This document shows, one piece after another, positions 42,508-50,235 of a stretch of DNA of 64,000 nt. The notes below the pieces were generated by a model. It saw only the letters and a program-made list of their open reading frames with translations, had not been told where the DNA came from and did not search any database. A program made the position numbers and the translations under genes. This stretch comes from Nocardia ninae NBRC 108245. Lineage in GTDB: Bacteria; Actinomycetota; Actinomycetes; Mycobacteriales; Mycobacteriaceae. The stretch is taken from positions 21,108 to 85,107 of the forward strand of contig NZ_BJXA01000036.1 of assembly GCF_007990755.1 (NCBI RefSeq), read 5' to 3'. How positions within the stretch are numbered: the first letter of the stretch is position 1; the number at the start of each line of letters is the position of its first letter.

Positions 42508-43434
42508 ATGGCAAGTGCTGACTGGGATTTCGAGACGATGCCGAGCATCGACCCGCGCACGGCGGCGAACCGAGAAGAACTGCGCGCCGAGCTCGCGGAT
42601 CTGTTGCAGCACGATCCCGCGACCCTGCCCGATACCGCTCGGCTCATCGAAGACCTCGGTGTGGACAGCCTCGACATGATGACCCTGTCGGCCTGGCTGG
42701 ACTCGCACGGTGTGCGCGTGCAGACCGACCAAGAGCGCCGCAGCACCGTCGGCGATGTCCTGTCGCGCGCGGAAACCGTTGCGGGCAAACGTGTTCGACT
42801 CACCATCCGGGCTGGGAACGCTGCCTCGTCCGGCCCGGACTCGGTGCCGGAACTGCCAGCATCGCAATCCGATCCGCTCGCTCCTGTCCTGCAGAGCTCG
42901 GTGTTTCGGCTCGACGCCCTCCAGCCGGCCGACACCGAATACCTTTATGCGCTCGCGGTTCGCCCGGAGAACTGCTTCCGCTGGCGCTACCGCGGGGCAC
43001 CGCCCGCGCCCGAACGCTTCGTCGAGGAACTGTGGGCACAGGTTGTCACGCAGTACGTCGTGCGTCGCATCGACGACAACCAACCCGCCGGGCACGTCGT
43101 CGCCTACAGCGCCGACCGCCACGGCGGTCACGTCTACATCGGGGCGGTGTTCGAGCCGGCGTACGCCGGAACCGGCCTGGCCGCCGAGGTGATCACCCTG
43201 TTCGTCCGATATCTGTTCCGCACCTTCCCATTTCGCAAACTGTATCTGGAGGTCCCCGGATTCAACTGGCCGCAGCTCAGCAGCGGCGAGGGCCGCTACT
43301 TCCAGGTCGAGGGCCGACTGCGCGACCACGTCTACTACGCCGGCCGCTACTGGGACCAATACCTCTGCGCGATCTACGCAGATCAAACGTTCGAGGAATC
43401 GACCTCGAATGGCAAGGAAAGGAAACTCTCATGA
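42508..43434 (+). CDS. Acyl carrier protein-GNAT acetyltransferase fusion
   Basis: The ATG at 42508, after an AAGGTGGGAA ribosome site, gives 308 residues. Residues 20-90 form an acyl carrier domain with LIEDLGVDSLDMMTL, where S54 is the phosphopantetheine attachment site. After a linker, residues 130-300 form a GNAT domain with HVYIGAVFEPAYAGTGLAAEVITLFVRYLF (motif A; Y-A-G-x-G-L-A) and a C-terminal beta strand region. Thus a carrier protein and an acyltransferase are in one chain, which suggests transfer of a carrier-bound acyl group to a small molecule or peptide. Its stop overlaps the start of a secreted-peptide gene (ATGA). Confidence 0.82.
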   Translation: MASADWDFETMPSIDPRTAANREELRAELADLLQHDPATLPDTARLIEDLGVDSLDMMTLSAWLDSHGVRVQTDQERRSTVGDVLSRAETVAGKRVRLTIRAGNAASSGPDSVPELPASQSDPLAPVLQSSVFRLDALQPADTEYLYALAVRPENCFRWRYRGAPPAPERFVEELWAQVVTQYVVRRIDDNQPAGHVVAYSADRHGGHVYIGAVFEPAYAGTGLAAEVITLFVRYLFRTFPFRKLYLEVPGFNWPQLSSGEGRYFQVEGRLRDHVYYAGRYWDQYLCAIYADQTFEESTSNGKERKLS

Positions 43435-43781
43435 AGTCAACTGCTCGCCGCAGGATGCTCGTCGGCGTATCGAGCCTCGGGGTGGCCGCCGCAGCGATCG
43501 CGCCGTCCACCGCGTATGCCGCGACACCGGAACCGTTGGCCGCGGCCAAGTTCGAGGCTGCGGCGGCTCGCACGCCGCTCCCGGTGTGCGTGGATGTGCG
43601 GCACTCGACCGACTGGCGCCAGAACAAGCTGGACGTCACGAACAACTGCGGCTACGGCGTCAACTGGTTCGTCGACAAGGAAGGACCCAACCTGGATTGC
43701 CGGCACACTCCCGCAGGCGGCCGCGACCGCGTTACCTGGGGTATCCAAGACGCCTATCACGGCACCTACAAGTGCGGATGA
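43431..43781 (+). CDS. Secreted small Cys-containing protein coupled to the ACP-GNAT gene
   Basis: The ATG at 43431 overlaps the upstream stop (ATGA) and is preceded by AAGGAAAGG. The 116-residue product has a signal peptide (1-31, MKSTARRRMLVGVSSLGVA... ending AYAA) with a twin-arginine-like STARRRML start. The mature domain of about 80 residues has four cysteines (LPVCVDV, NNCGYG, LDCRHT, YKCG), likely two disulfides. DVTNNCGYGVNWF and an end WGIQDAYHGTYKCG recall small secreted inhibitor- or lectin-like folds, but no family is certain. Translational coupling to an ACP-acyltransferase makes it a possible substrate, which is speculative. Confidence 0.65.
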   Translation: MKSTARRRMLVGVSSLGVAAAAIAPSTAYAATPEPLAAAKFEAAAARTPLPVCVDVRHSTDWRQNKLDVTNNCGYGVNWFVDKEGPNLDCRHTPAGGRDRVTWGIQDAYHGTYKCG

Positions 43782-43784
43782 GCC

Positions 43785-43828
43785 AGCGGGCGAATTTTTT
43801 TGCTTGCAACGGGATTCGCCCCCCCGCT
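43785..43828. terminator. Hairpin between convergent genes
   Basis: AGCGGGCGAAT (43785-43795) pairs with ATTCGCCC...GCT (43814-43828) with a four-C bulge; a run of seven T occupies 43795-43801. It lies between the secreted peptide gene and the EmbR-like gene and probably ends both transcripts. Confidence 0.5.
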
Positions 43829-43849
43829 AGGCGCTCACCTATCGATCAG

Positions 43850-44965
43850 CTACTCATCGGCGAGGCTCTCGATTCTCATTGCCGTCGAACCGATTCGGAT
43901 CGTATCGCCGTCGGCGACCAGGGTGCCGGTCACGATTTGTGTTCCGTTGACATAGGTTCCGTTCGCCGAGCCGAGGTCGACGAGCAGCATCCCGGCCTCA
44001 CGAACGACAAGCCGCGCGTGATGCCGGCTGACGCGTGCGTCGTCGAGGACCAGATCGTTGTCCGGTTGCCTGCCGATCCGAACCCCGTTGTCGATCTCGA
44101 CGGTCCGGCCATCCGACACACGCAATACCGCGCGCGGTGCGGATTGCGTTGCCGCCGTGGTGGTTCTGCCGCGCGGTAACTCGATCGGCAGCAGCGGCTG
44201 CTGACGCCGGACCTGCTGCTCGAGGGCCAGGGAGACCGGATCGGGATCGAGCCCCTCCAGTTCCGCGAGATTCGTCCGTAGCCGCCGGCACGCGTCGAGC
44301 GCCTCGGCTTGCCTTCCGGCGAGGTACAGCGCGGTGACGAGCCTGCGCCACACGGCCTCGTTGACCGGATGGTCGGCTGCCAGTGTGGTCATCGCACCGA
44401 CCGACTCGGCCGCACGCCCCAGGGCGATTTCGGCGTCGACCCGGCTCAGCACCGTATTCAGGCGGCGGTCGGCCAGCTCGGCCGCGAAGTTGTCGGCGAA
44501 GCCGAGGCCACGCAGATCGGCGAGCGGGTCGCCGCTCCACTGCGCCAGTGCGGTGTCGAAATGCGCGAGCGCACCGGCGTGATCGCCCGCTGCGGCCGCC
44601 GCAGTGGCCGCGGCCCGCTTCGATTCGAAACGCGCTGCATCGCAACAGTTGTCGGAGAGTTCGAGCTGATAGCCGGGGGTGATCGTCCGAAGTACGGCGG
44701 CCGGGTCGGCCCCCGCCGTCCGCAGGGCTTTGCGGATGTCGGCGACGAACACATGCAGCGTCGGGGCGAAACGGCGCGGCGGACGGCCGTCCCAGATACC
44801 GTTGGCCAGCGCATGAGACGACACCACTCGGCGCCGGTTGACGGCGAGCATCCCCAGCACCGCCCGAGGCTTGGTGCCGCCGATATTCAGTGCCGAGCCG
44901 TCGACCAGCAGCTGTACGGGTCCGAGCAAGCGCACTTCCACCGACGGCACAGTCTCGTCGGGCAT
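43850..44965 (-). CDS. EmbR-like transcriptional regulator (wHTH-BTAD-FHA)
   Basis: The 371-residue protein has three domains as in mycobacterial EmbR. An OmpR-type winged helix (about 8-100) carries RLLGPVQLLVDGSALNIGGTKPRAVLGMLA. A bacterial transcriptional activation domain (about 105-260) of TPR-like helices follows. A C-terminal FHA domain (about 280-365) has VRIGRQPDNDLVLDDARVSRHHARL, the phosphothreonine-binding GR...S..H core, then DLGSANGTYVNG. EmbR is activated by phosphorylation by PknH through its FHA domain. Here a PknH-like kinase gene starts only 71 bases away on the other strand, so the same partnership is likely. Its targets in this organism are not visible. Confidence 0.88.
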   Translation of the reverse strand: MPDETVPSVEVRLLGPVQLLVDGSALNIGGTKPRAVLGMLAVNRRRVVSSHALANGIWDGRPPRRFAPTLHVFVADIRKALRTAGADPAAVLRTITPGYQLELSDNCCDAARFESKRAAATAAAAAGDHAGALAHFDTALAQWSGDPLADLRGLGFADNFAAELADRRLNTVLSRVDAEIALGRAAESVGAMTTLAADHPVNEAVWRRLVTALYLAGRQAEALDACRRLRTNLAELEGLDPDPVSLALEQQVRRQQPLLPIELPRGRTTTAATQSAPRAVLRVSDGRTVEIDNGVRIGRQPDNDLVLDDARVSRHHARLVVREAGMLLVDLGSANGTYVNGTQIVTGTLVADGDTIRIGSTAMRIESLADE

Positions 44966-45036
44966 CTGCCCAGGATAGGCGGTGGCGCCGGACCGCAGCG
45001 GGTATTCTGGATGCGTTCTCGTGCAGGAGGTGCAGT

Positions 45037-46329
45037 ATGGCCGCCCCGTCCTTGCTACGGGGTACGGTTTTCGCCGACCATCTCATCGCCGAACGTCTCG
45101 GCTCCGGCGGTATGGGCACGGTGTACCTGGCACACCACCCGCGGCTACCGCGGTCGGTGGCGTTGAAGGTGCTGGATCCCGAGCTGGGTGCCGATCCGCG
45201 TTTCCGGGCCAGGTTCGAGCGCGAGGCCGAATTGGTTGCGCAGCTGGATCATCCGAATATCGTCGGCATTCACGACCGCGGCATCGAAAGCGGACTGCTG
45301 TGGATCTCCATGCATTACGTCCCCGGTGGCGACCTCGCACGCCACCTGCGCCGCCATCGGCGCGGACTGGACCCGCGCCGCGCGGTGTACATCGTGACCG
45401 AGGTCGCCAGGGGCCTCGACCATGCCCATCGGCGAGGCATCGTGCACCGAGATATCAAGCCCGCCAATATCTTTCTCGGCACCGAAGACCGCATCCTGAT
45501 CGGAGATTTCGGTATCGCCCGCACCACCGACGCGGATGCCACCGAGACCGCCGGGCCGCCCATGCTCACCCGGGCCTACGCCGCACCAGAACAGTGGGCG
45601 GGCGAGGCCACGGACCCACGTACCGACGTCTATGCCCTCGGCGTCACGTTGCACGAACTGCTCACCGGCGGGCTCCCGAGTGCCGGTGTCGCACAATCGC
45701 TCCCGCCGCGCCTGGCGGCCGTGATCGCCAAGGCGTCCGCTGCCGACCCCGCCGATCGCTACCAGACCTGCGGCGACCTCGCCGCCGCCGCGACCACCGC
45801 GCTCTCGACGAACCATCGTCGCCACCTCGCATCGGTCGCATTCGGCACGACCGTGACCGTGGCGGCAGCTTTCGTAGCTTGGGACACCCTGCGCCCCAAC
45901 CTTATCGACGGCGATCCGTGGCCCGCACCAGGCGTGGTGGAGATACCCGGCCCGCCGTTTCCACTGCAATGCCCCACGCCCTACCTGAAGTCCGACCGCG
46001 GCCCCAAAGGACTGTGCACAGCAGTAGACGCGGCCAAGAACGAGGCAACCTTCTACTTCTACTACCCGCGCAGCAACGAACGGGAGCACCGGGAAGGACC
46101 CTTTTCGATCCAGAGCCAGCGCGAGCCTGTCAAGAAACAAAAGGACGGCACCACTTACGTAAGCGGTCCTACCGTGAAATCGTCGTTCGCGGGCGCGGTC
46201 AATGTTGGACACCGCTACGACGCCGACCGCGAACACGGCGCCTTCGCCCGCGACACATTCGGCGGCCTGCTGCCTTTCCTGGCCACTTTCGAACCGCTAC
46301 CGGTATGCCGCACGGTCACGGACTGCTGA
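45037..46329 (+). CDS. Membrane Ser/Thr protein kinase, PknH-like
   Basis: The ATG at 45037 with AGGAGG upstream gives 430 residues. The kinase domain (about 8-265) shows GSGGMGTVYLA (P-loop), VALKVLD (ATP-binding Lys), HRDIKPANIF (catalytic loop), GDFGIA (metal-binding DFG) and an APEQW segment. A single transmembrane helix (about 275-295) is followed by a roughly 130-residue extracellular part with four cysteines (PLQCPTP, GLCTAVD, PVCRTVTDC), as expected for two disulfides in PknH-type sensor domains. It is divergent from an EmbR-like FHA regulator, its probable substrate. Confidence 0.88.
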   Translation: MAAPSLLRGTVFADHLIAERLGSGGMGTVYLAHHPRLPRSVALKVLDPELGADPRFRARFEREAELVAQLDHPNIVGIHDRGIESGLLWISMHYVPGGDLARHLRRHRRGLDPRRAVYIVTEVARGLDHAHRRGIVHRDIKPANIFLGTEDRILIGDFGIARTTDADATETAGPPMLTRAYAAPEQWAGEATDPRTDVYALGVTLHELLTGGLPSAGVAQSLPPRLAAVIAKASAADPADRYQTCGDLAAAATTALSTNHRRHLASVAFGTTVTVAAAFVAWDTLRPNLIDGDPWPAPGVVEIPGPPFPLQCPTPYLKSDRGPKGLCTAVDAAKNEATFYFYYPRSNEREHREGPFSIQSQREPVKKQKDGTTYVSGPTVKSSFAGAVNVGHRYDADREHGAFARDTFGGLLPFLATFEPLPVCRTVTDC

Positions 46330-46351
46330 CCCGCGCTGCGAGGCAGGTGAT

Positions 46352-46597
46352 TCACTCACTGCCGCCACCTCCCGCATGAAATTCCGATGAGGAGGCACCG
46401 GTCCCCCCGCTGCGCCGGCCGACGGTACGGTCACCCGCGCCGGGTTCATCGCCCCGATTGCGGCGGCGGATGACGCCGATGACGCCGACCACGACCAGCG
46501 CGACAGCGACGAGGAAACAGATCCCGGCGGCGACCCACGAGAAGTCCACCAGTGCGGCAGCGGCGATCAGCACCACGCCTGCGATGACAAACGACAT
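46352..46597 (-). CDS. Small membrane protein
   Basis: The 81-residue product is preceded by a GGGAGGG ribosome site. Two hydrophobic helices (about 4-20 and 24-42) are followed by a basic IRRRNRGDEP segment and a Gly/Ser-rich cytoplasmic tail. This is a common actinobacterial small-membrane-protein layout. No function can be assigned. It lies convergent to the kinase gene. Confidence 0.55.
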   Translation of the reverse strand: MSFVIAGVVLIAAAALVDFSWVAAGICFLVAVALVVVGVIGVIRRRNRGDEPGAGDRTVGRRSGGTGASSSEFHAGGGGSE

Positions 46598-46675
46598 CCG
46601 GCCCTCCCGGCGAAAGCGATGCGCTCAGCATACGAACTTACCGCTCCGGTCATTTTCCTTCTCGCGAAACAAACT

Positions 46676-46687
46676 GTCCGGACAGCA
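46676..46687. promoter_or_regulatory. 12-base palindrome, possible TetR-type operator
   Basis: CTGTCCGGACAG is a perfect palindrome in the divergent gap between the small membrane protein and the PAS protein. The GTCCGGAC core is typical of TetR-family operators. No TetR gene is nearby. Confidence 0.5.
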
Positions 46688-46809
46688 ATCTCGGTACACT
46701 GACGGGTGGTGAAAGGGGGCGGAAGTCACCTCTACTCGGCTGAGCGACGCGCCCAGATTTCTTCATCGAACGCAGCTAGGACGCTCTATTCCGAGTGATG
46801 GGAAGCGAA

Positions 46810-47304
46810 ATGAGTATCAGTCAAAAGATTACCGCCGGCGAACTGAACGATCTCACGTTTCACGGCAAGCTCGAGAACGGTCACCTGGTGCCCGGTGGCC
46901 TGCTCGGCGACCAGGCCGCGATGGATGACATCGAGGTCGGCATGTACGTCCTGGAGAAGGACGGCACCCTGATCGCCTGCAATAAGACCGCTATCGGAGC
47001 GTGGGGGCGCAGTCCCGAACTCGGTAAGAGCGAGAAGTACTGCGGCGCGTTCCGCCTGCGTTACCCCTCCGGTGAGGTCATGCCGCACGAGGCGGCCCCG
47101 CCTTCGGTGGTCATCAACAATGGTGGCACCGTGCGCGACGCCGACGTCATCTGCGAACAGCCCAATGGCTTCCGGCTGCTCGCACTGGTCAACGTCTTCC
47201 CGATCCGCGACGAGTCCGACGAGGTAGTGGGCGCGGTCAACATCTTCCGCCACAACACCACCAAAACCGTGCCGGGACTGATGGAGTCGGCCGACGCTGG
47301 CTGA
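46810..47304 (+). CDS. PAS-domain protein
   Basis: The ATG at 46810 is chosen because GGGAAG lies just upstream; GTG 46795 and ATG 46798 are in frame but less well placed. The 164 residues contain a single PAS-like domain: MDDIEVGMYVLEKDGTLIACNKTAIGAWG and VFPIRDESDEVVGAVNIFRHNTT, the usual start and last strands. No kinase, cyclase or DNA-binding domain is attached, so it is a stand-alone sensor that must work through a partner. The transcript ends at the hairpin 47327-47368. Confidence 0.75.
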   Translation: MSISQKITAGELNDLTFHGKLENGHLVPGGLLGDQAAMDDIEVGMYVLEKDGTLIACNKTAIGAWGRSPELGKSEKYCGAFRLRYPSGEVMPHEAAPPSVVINNGGTVRDADVICEQPNGFRLLALVNVFPIRDESDEVVGAVNIFRHNTTKTVPGLMESADAG

Positions 47305-47326
47305 GCACCACTGCACCAGCCACGCA

Positions 47327-47368
47327 GCGCCTCTCCCCCGCCGGGATTCACCCGGCCGGGAGAGGCGC
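47327..47368. terminator. Bidirectional hairpin terminator
   Basis: An 11-bp outer stem (47327-47337 with 47358-47368) and a 6-bp inner stem (GCCGGG with CCCGGC) around loop ATTCA form one long hairpin. It sits between the convergent PAS and crotonase genes. There is no T-tract, as is usual in high-G+C actinobacteria. Confidence 0.75.
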
Positions 47369-47379
47369 GGTCGCCCGCT

Positions 47380-48321
47380 TCAGAAGTCGACCACCTCGCC
47401 CTCGACCCACCGGGGCAAACGCTCAGCGATGAACGACGCCAGATCCCGGCCGCTGGTTTCGACCTCGCGGATCTCTTCGAGATACTTCCCCATCGCGCGT
47501 TGCGCGGTAGCGGTCGAGCTCGTCTCGAGGAATCCGGTTCGTTCGATATGTAGCCCCTTTTCCAAAGATTCCGAGCCTCCTTCGTAGATGGCACGTTTGA
47601 GGGCTTTGACCGCGACCGGTGACCTGCGGGCAAGCCGGACAGCGGTACTGCGGGCTTCGTCCAGCAAGTCGGCCGGCGCGACCAATCGGTGCACGAGGCC
47701 GATGTCACGGGCGCGGGCGGGAGTGATCGGGGCACCCTCCAGACACAATTCCAGCGCGCGGGCAGCACCGAGCACCCGCGTAAGCATCTGCGTGCCACCG
47801 CCGCCGGGGATGATCCCGACCAGAATTTCCGGTTGACCGATCTCGTAGGGGCCGTCGGCCATCAACCGGATGTCGCAGGACAGCGCCAGCTCACAGCCGC
47901 CACCGAGCGTGCGACCGTTGAGCGCGGCGACGAATACCTTGTCGGAGTCGCGCATTCGGCGACACACCTCGTGATAGCGACGCAGATCGGCGACGCCACC
48001 CGCACCGGCGCGGGTCAGTGCCGCCTGTGCACCGGGAACATGATCGGCGGCGCGGCTGGTGTGCAGAGCCGCGGCGGCGGCGCGCCGGGTCAACGTGACC
48101 GGCGATGCCTCGGCGCCGGCGAGGATTTCGGCGACGTCGTAGTGGCTGACGAACACATCCTCGACCGCGCTGGTGAGCACTACCGCGCGGACCGCGTCAT
48201 CGCGTTCGAGCGAGGTGAGCAGCTCCGCGAGAGCGGTCATGATGCCACTGGTGAGGAAGTTGTAGGGCGGATTGTCCAGCCACACGGTCGCGACGGTGCC
48301 GTCACGTTCGGTACGAATCAT
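47380..48321 (-). CDS. Enoyl-CoA hydratase/isomerase family protein
   Basis: The 313-residue protein is a crotonase. It has NPPYNFLTSGIM near the N-terminus, the oxyanion-hole strand FVAALNGRTLGGGCELALSCDIRL, and the second segment EIGQPEILVGIIPGGGGTQMLTRVLG. The glutamate positions at IGQPE and IPGGGG fit a hydratase/lyase-type active site, but the substrate cannot be told. An insertion of about 25 residues around 85-110 (AAALHTSRAADHVPGAQ) is unusual. It is 25 bases downstream of an SDR gene and both are divergent from phenolic acid decarboxylase, so a role in aromatic side-chain metabolism is possible. Confidence 0.87.
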   Translation of the reverse strand: MIRTERDGTVATVWLDNPPYNFLTSGIMTALAELLTSLERDDAVRAVVLTSAVEDVFVSHYDVAEILAGAEASPVTLTRRAAAAALHTSRAADHVPGAQAALTRAGAGGVADLRRYHEVCRRMRDSDKVFVAALNGRTLGGGCELALSCDIRLMADGPYEIGQPEILVGIIPGGGGTQMLTRVLGAARALELCLEGAPITPARARDIGLVHRLVAPADLLDEARSTAVRLARRSPVAVKALKRAIYEGGSESLEKGLHIERTGFLETSSTATAQRAMGKYLEEIREVETSGRDLASFIAERLPRWVEGEVVDF

Positions 48322-48346
48322 GATTCCTCTTCTGCCGAAAGTCTTT

Positions 48347-49198
48347 TCACTGTCGAGCGCGACGGAGCCCGAGCCTGATCACCGCAGGCATCACCCGCTG
48401 GTAGCCGACCGGGAACAGTCGCTGGACGACGTCCATCGCGACCGCGTCCGCACCGATCCGCACTTTCGCCTTGCCGCGCCGGATTCCGTCCACGATCGCC
48501 AGTGCCGCCTGCTCCGGTGTCGTGCGCGCTATGCGGTCGAACATCTCGACATTGGCTGCGGCAGAACCGGCCCGAGCGACCCCGGTACCCTCGATCCTGG
48601 TCGACCGCGCGATATTGGTCCGGATACCGCCCGGATGCACCGCCATGACGCGCACGGACGATCCCGCGAGCCGCAGTTCCATCCGCACCGATTCGGTGAA
48701 TCCGCGAACCGCGAACTTCGTTGCACTGTAGGCGGATTGGCATGGCATCCCGAGCAACCCGAACACGCTGGACACATTGGCGATGGTGCCGCCGCCGGAT
48801 CGCTCCAGAATCGGATAGAACGCCCTGGTGCCGTGCACGACTCCCCAGAAGTTGATGTCCACGATCCAGCGCAGACTCTCGTCGCTGATCGTGACGCCAT
48901 CCCCGAGCACCGCGACTCCGGCGTTGTTCAGCACGATATCCACTCTGCCCCAGCGCCTTTCGACGCCGTCGGCGAAGGCATAGATCGAGTCCTCGTCCCC
49001 GACATCGACGAGGTGCGTACTGACCTCCGCACCGAGCCCGGCCACTCGATCCGCCGTCTCCTTCATGCCCAGCTCATCGATGTCGGCCAGAGCCACTATG
49101 GCACCGTGGCGCGCGAATTCGATGGCCGTTGCCGCCCCGATCCCCGACGCGGCTCCGGTCACCACCGCTACCTTGCCGTCCAGCCGCCTACCAGCCAT
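48347..49198 (-). CDS. Short-chain dehydrogenase/reductase
   Basis: The ATG at 49198, with GAAGGG eight bases upstream, gives 283 residues. Classical SDR motifs are present: VVTGAASGIGAATA (NAD(P) binding), LNNAGVAVLG (NNAG) and ANVSSVFG...YSATKFAVRG (Ser...YxxxK catalytic set), then HPGGIRTNI. The D in ALADID (end of second strand) suggests NAD preference. The C-terminus is extended by about 30 residues compared with the core family. It is the first gene of an operon with the crotonase and is divergent from padC across 258 bases. Confidence 0.88.
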   Translation of the reverse strand: MAGRRLDGKVAVVTGAASGIGAATAIEFARHGAIVALADIDELGMKETADRVAGLGAEVSTHLVDVGDEDSIYAFADGVERRWGRVDIVLNNAGVAVLGDGVTISDESLRWIVDINFWGVVHGTRAFYPILERSGGGTIANVSSVFGLLGMPCQSAYSATKFAVRGFTESVRMELRLAGSSVRVMAVHPGGIRTNIARSTRIEGTGVARAGSAAANVEMFDRIARTTPEQAALAIVDGIRRGKAKVRIGADAVAMDVVQRLFPVGYQRVMPAVIRLGLRRARQ

Positions 49199-49401
49199 GT
49201 TGCAGCCCTTCGCTCGGTTCCACCGACGCCACAATAGAGAACGATCACTCTCCATTATGAGATTCGGCCTACGTTCGCAGAAAACTGTCTGCACGCACAA
49301 TCGGATGCGCCAACCATCGATCCGGTGCACATAGCGTCTATTGCCCGCCGCGTGCAGCACTGCCCAGCCTGGAACATCTACTAACCGACCCCGATAAAGT
49401 A

Positions 49402-49422
49402 CTTTTGAGACAAAACTACATT
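49402..49422 (+). promoter_or_regulatory. padC promoter with CTTTTG-N3-CAAAA operator
   Basis: CTTTTG-AGA-CAAAAC (49402-49416) is followed without a gap by TACATT (49417-49422), a probable -10. The same arrangement occurs at the carboxylesterase promoter (55580-55600). A second symmetrical element, ACATT-N5-AATGT, covers 49418-49432. Confidence 0.65.
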
Positions 49423-49456
49423 GTGGTAATGTCACAGCTCTACCGAGGAGGCAGCG

Positions 49457-49975
49457 ATGGAGACTTCCACAAAGCAAGACACCACGCGGGACCTATCTCA
49501 GATCGTCGGCAAGCACCTCATCTACACCTACGAGAACGGCTGGCAGTACGAGCTCTACGTCCGCAACTCCACCACGATCGACTACCGGATCCATGCCGGC
49601 ATGGTCGGCGGCCGCTGGGTCAAAGGGCAGTTCGTCGACCTCACGCGACTCGACGCGGACAACTACAAACTCTCCTGGACCGAGCCGACCGGCACCTCGG
49701 TCAGCGTGAACATCATGCCCGGCCTGCGCCGGCTCCACGGCGTGATCTTTTTCCCGCAGTGGATCAAGCAACACCCGGAACACACAGTCTGCTTCCAGAA
49801 CGAGCATTTGGCCGAAATGGCCGAGTACCGCGACCAGGGCCCCACCTACCCGATCTACGTGATCGCGGAGTCCGCCCAGATCACCTTCCTCGAAGACCGC
49901 GGCGTCGACGACGACACCGTCATCGCCTGCGCCCCCGCGGACCTGCCCGCCGACTACGTGACCCGCACCAATTGA
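49457..49975 (+). CDS. padC: Phenolic acid decarboxylase
   Basis: The 172-residue protein decarboxylates hydroxycinnamic acids (ferulic, p-coumaric, caffeic) to vinyl phenols. The sequence [20 protein letters not shown] is the family hallmark. The catalytic residues known from the Bacillus enzyme (Tyr11, Tyr13, Arg41, Glu64) correspond to Y23, Y25, R53 and E76, all at a constant offset of 12. The ATG follows GAGGAGGCAGC. The promoter carries a CTTTTG-N3-CAAAA inverted repeat shared with the secreted carboxylesterase gene 6 kb downstream, so both are probably controlled by one regulator. The divergent neighbours are an SDR and a crotonase. Confidence 0.93.
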   Translation: METSTKQDTTRDLSQIVGKHLIYTYENGWQYELYVRNSTTIDYRIHAGMVGGRWVKGQFVDLTRLDADNYKLSWTEPTGTSVSVNIMPGLRRLHGVIFFPQWIKQHPEHTVCFQNEHLAEMAEYRDQGPTYPIYVIAESAQITFLEDRGVDDDTVIACAPADLPADYVTRTN

Positions 49976-50235
49976 TCATGCCGTCCAGCGGGAATCGGTG
50001 GCGTCGCACGACAGCGGGACGGTGGTCGCCCGGTATACGCGGCCGAGAGATTCGCCTACCCTGACCCGGCCGCCGATATCGAATCGCGGATGCTCGAGAC
50101 CGGATGAGTTTGAACGCCGGTGGGGGGCGGTTTCGTCGTGCTACCGTGATCGGCAGCGCGACCTTCTGCGGTCAGCGGAAGTCCAATTCGTCGGTCCTGC
50201 AACGTATATGGCGGCCGACGGTGTGGGGAAGGGGA

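Noticed and set aside
49976-50235. Cobalamin or SAM riboswitch before the MetE-like gene
   Set aside because: The conserved cobalamin B12-box or SAM-I core sequences are not seen in these 260 bases.
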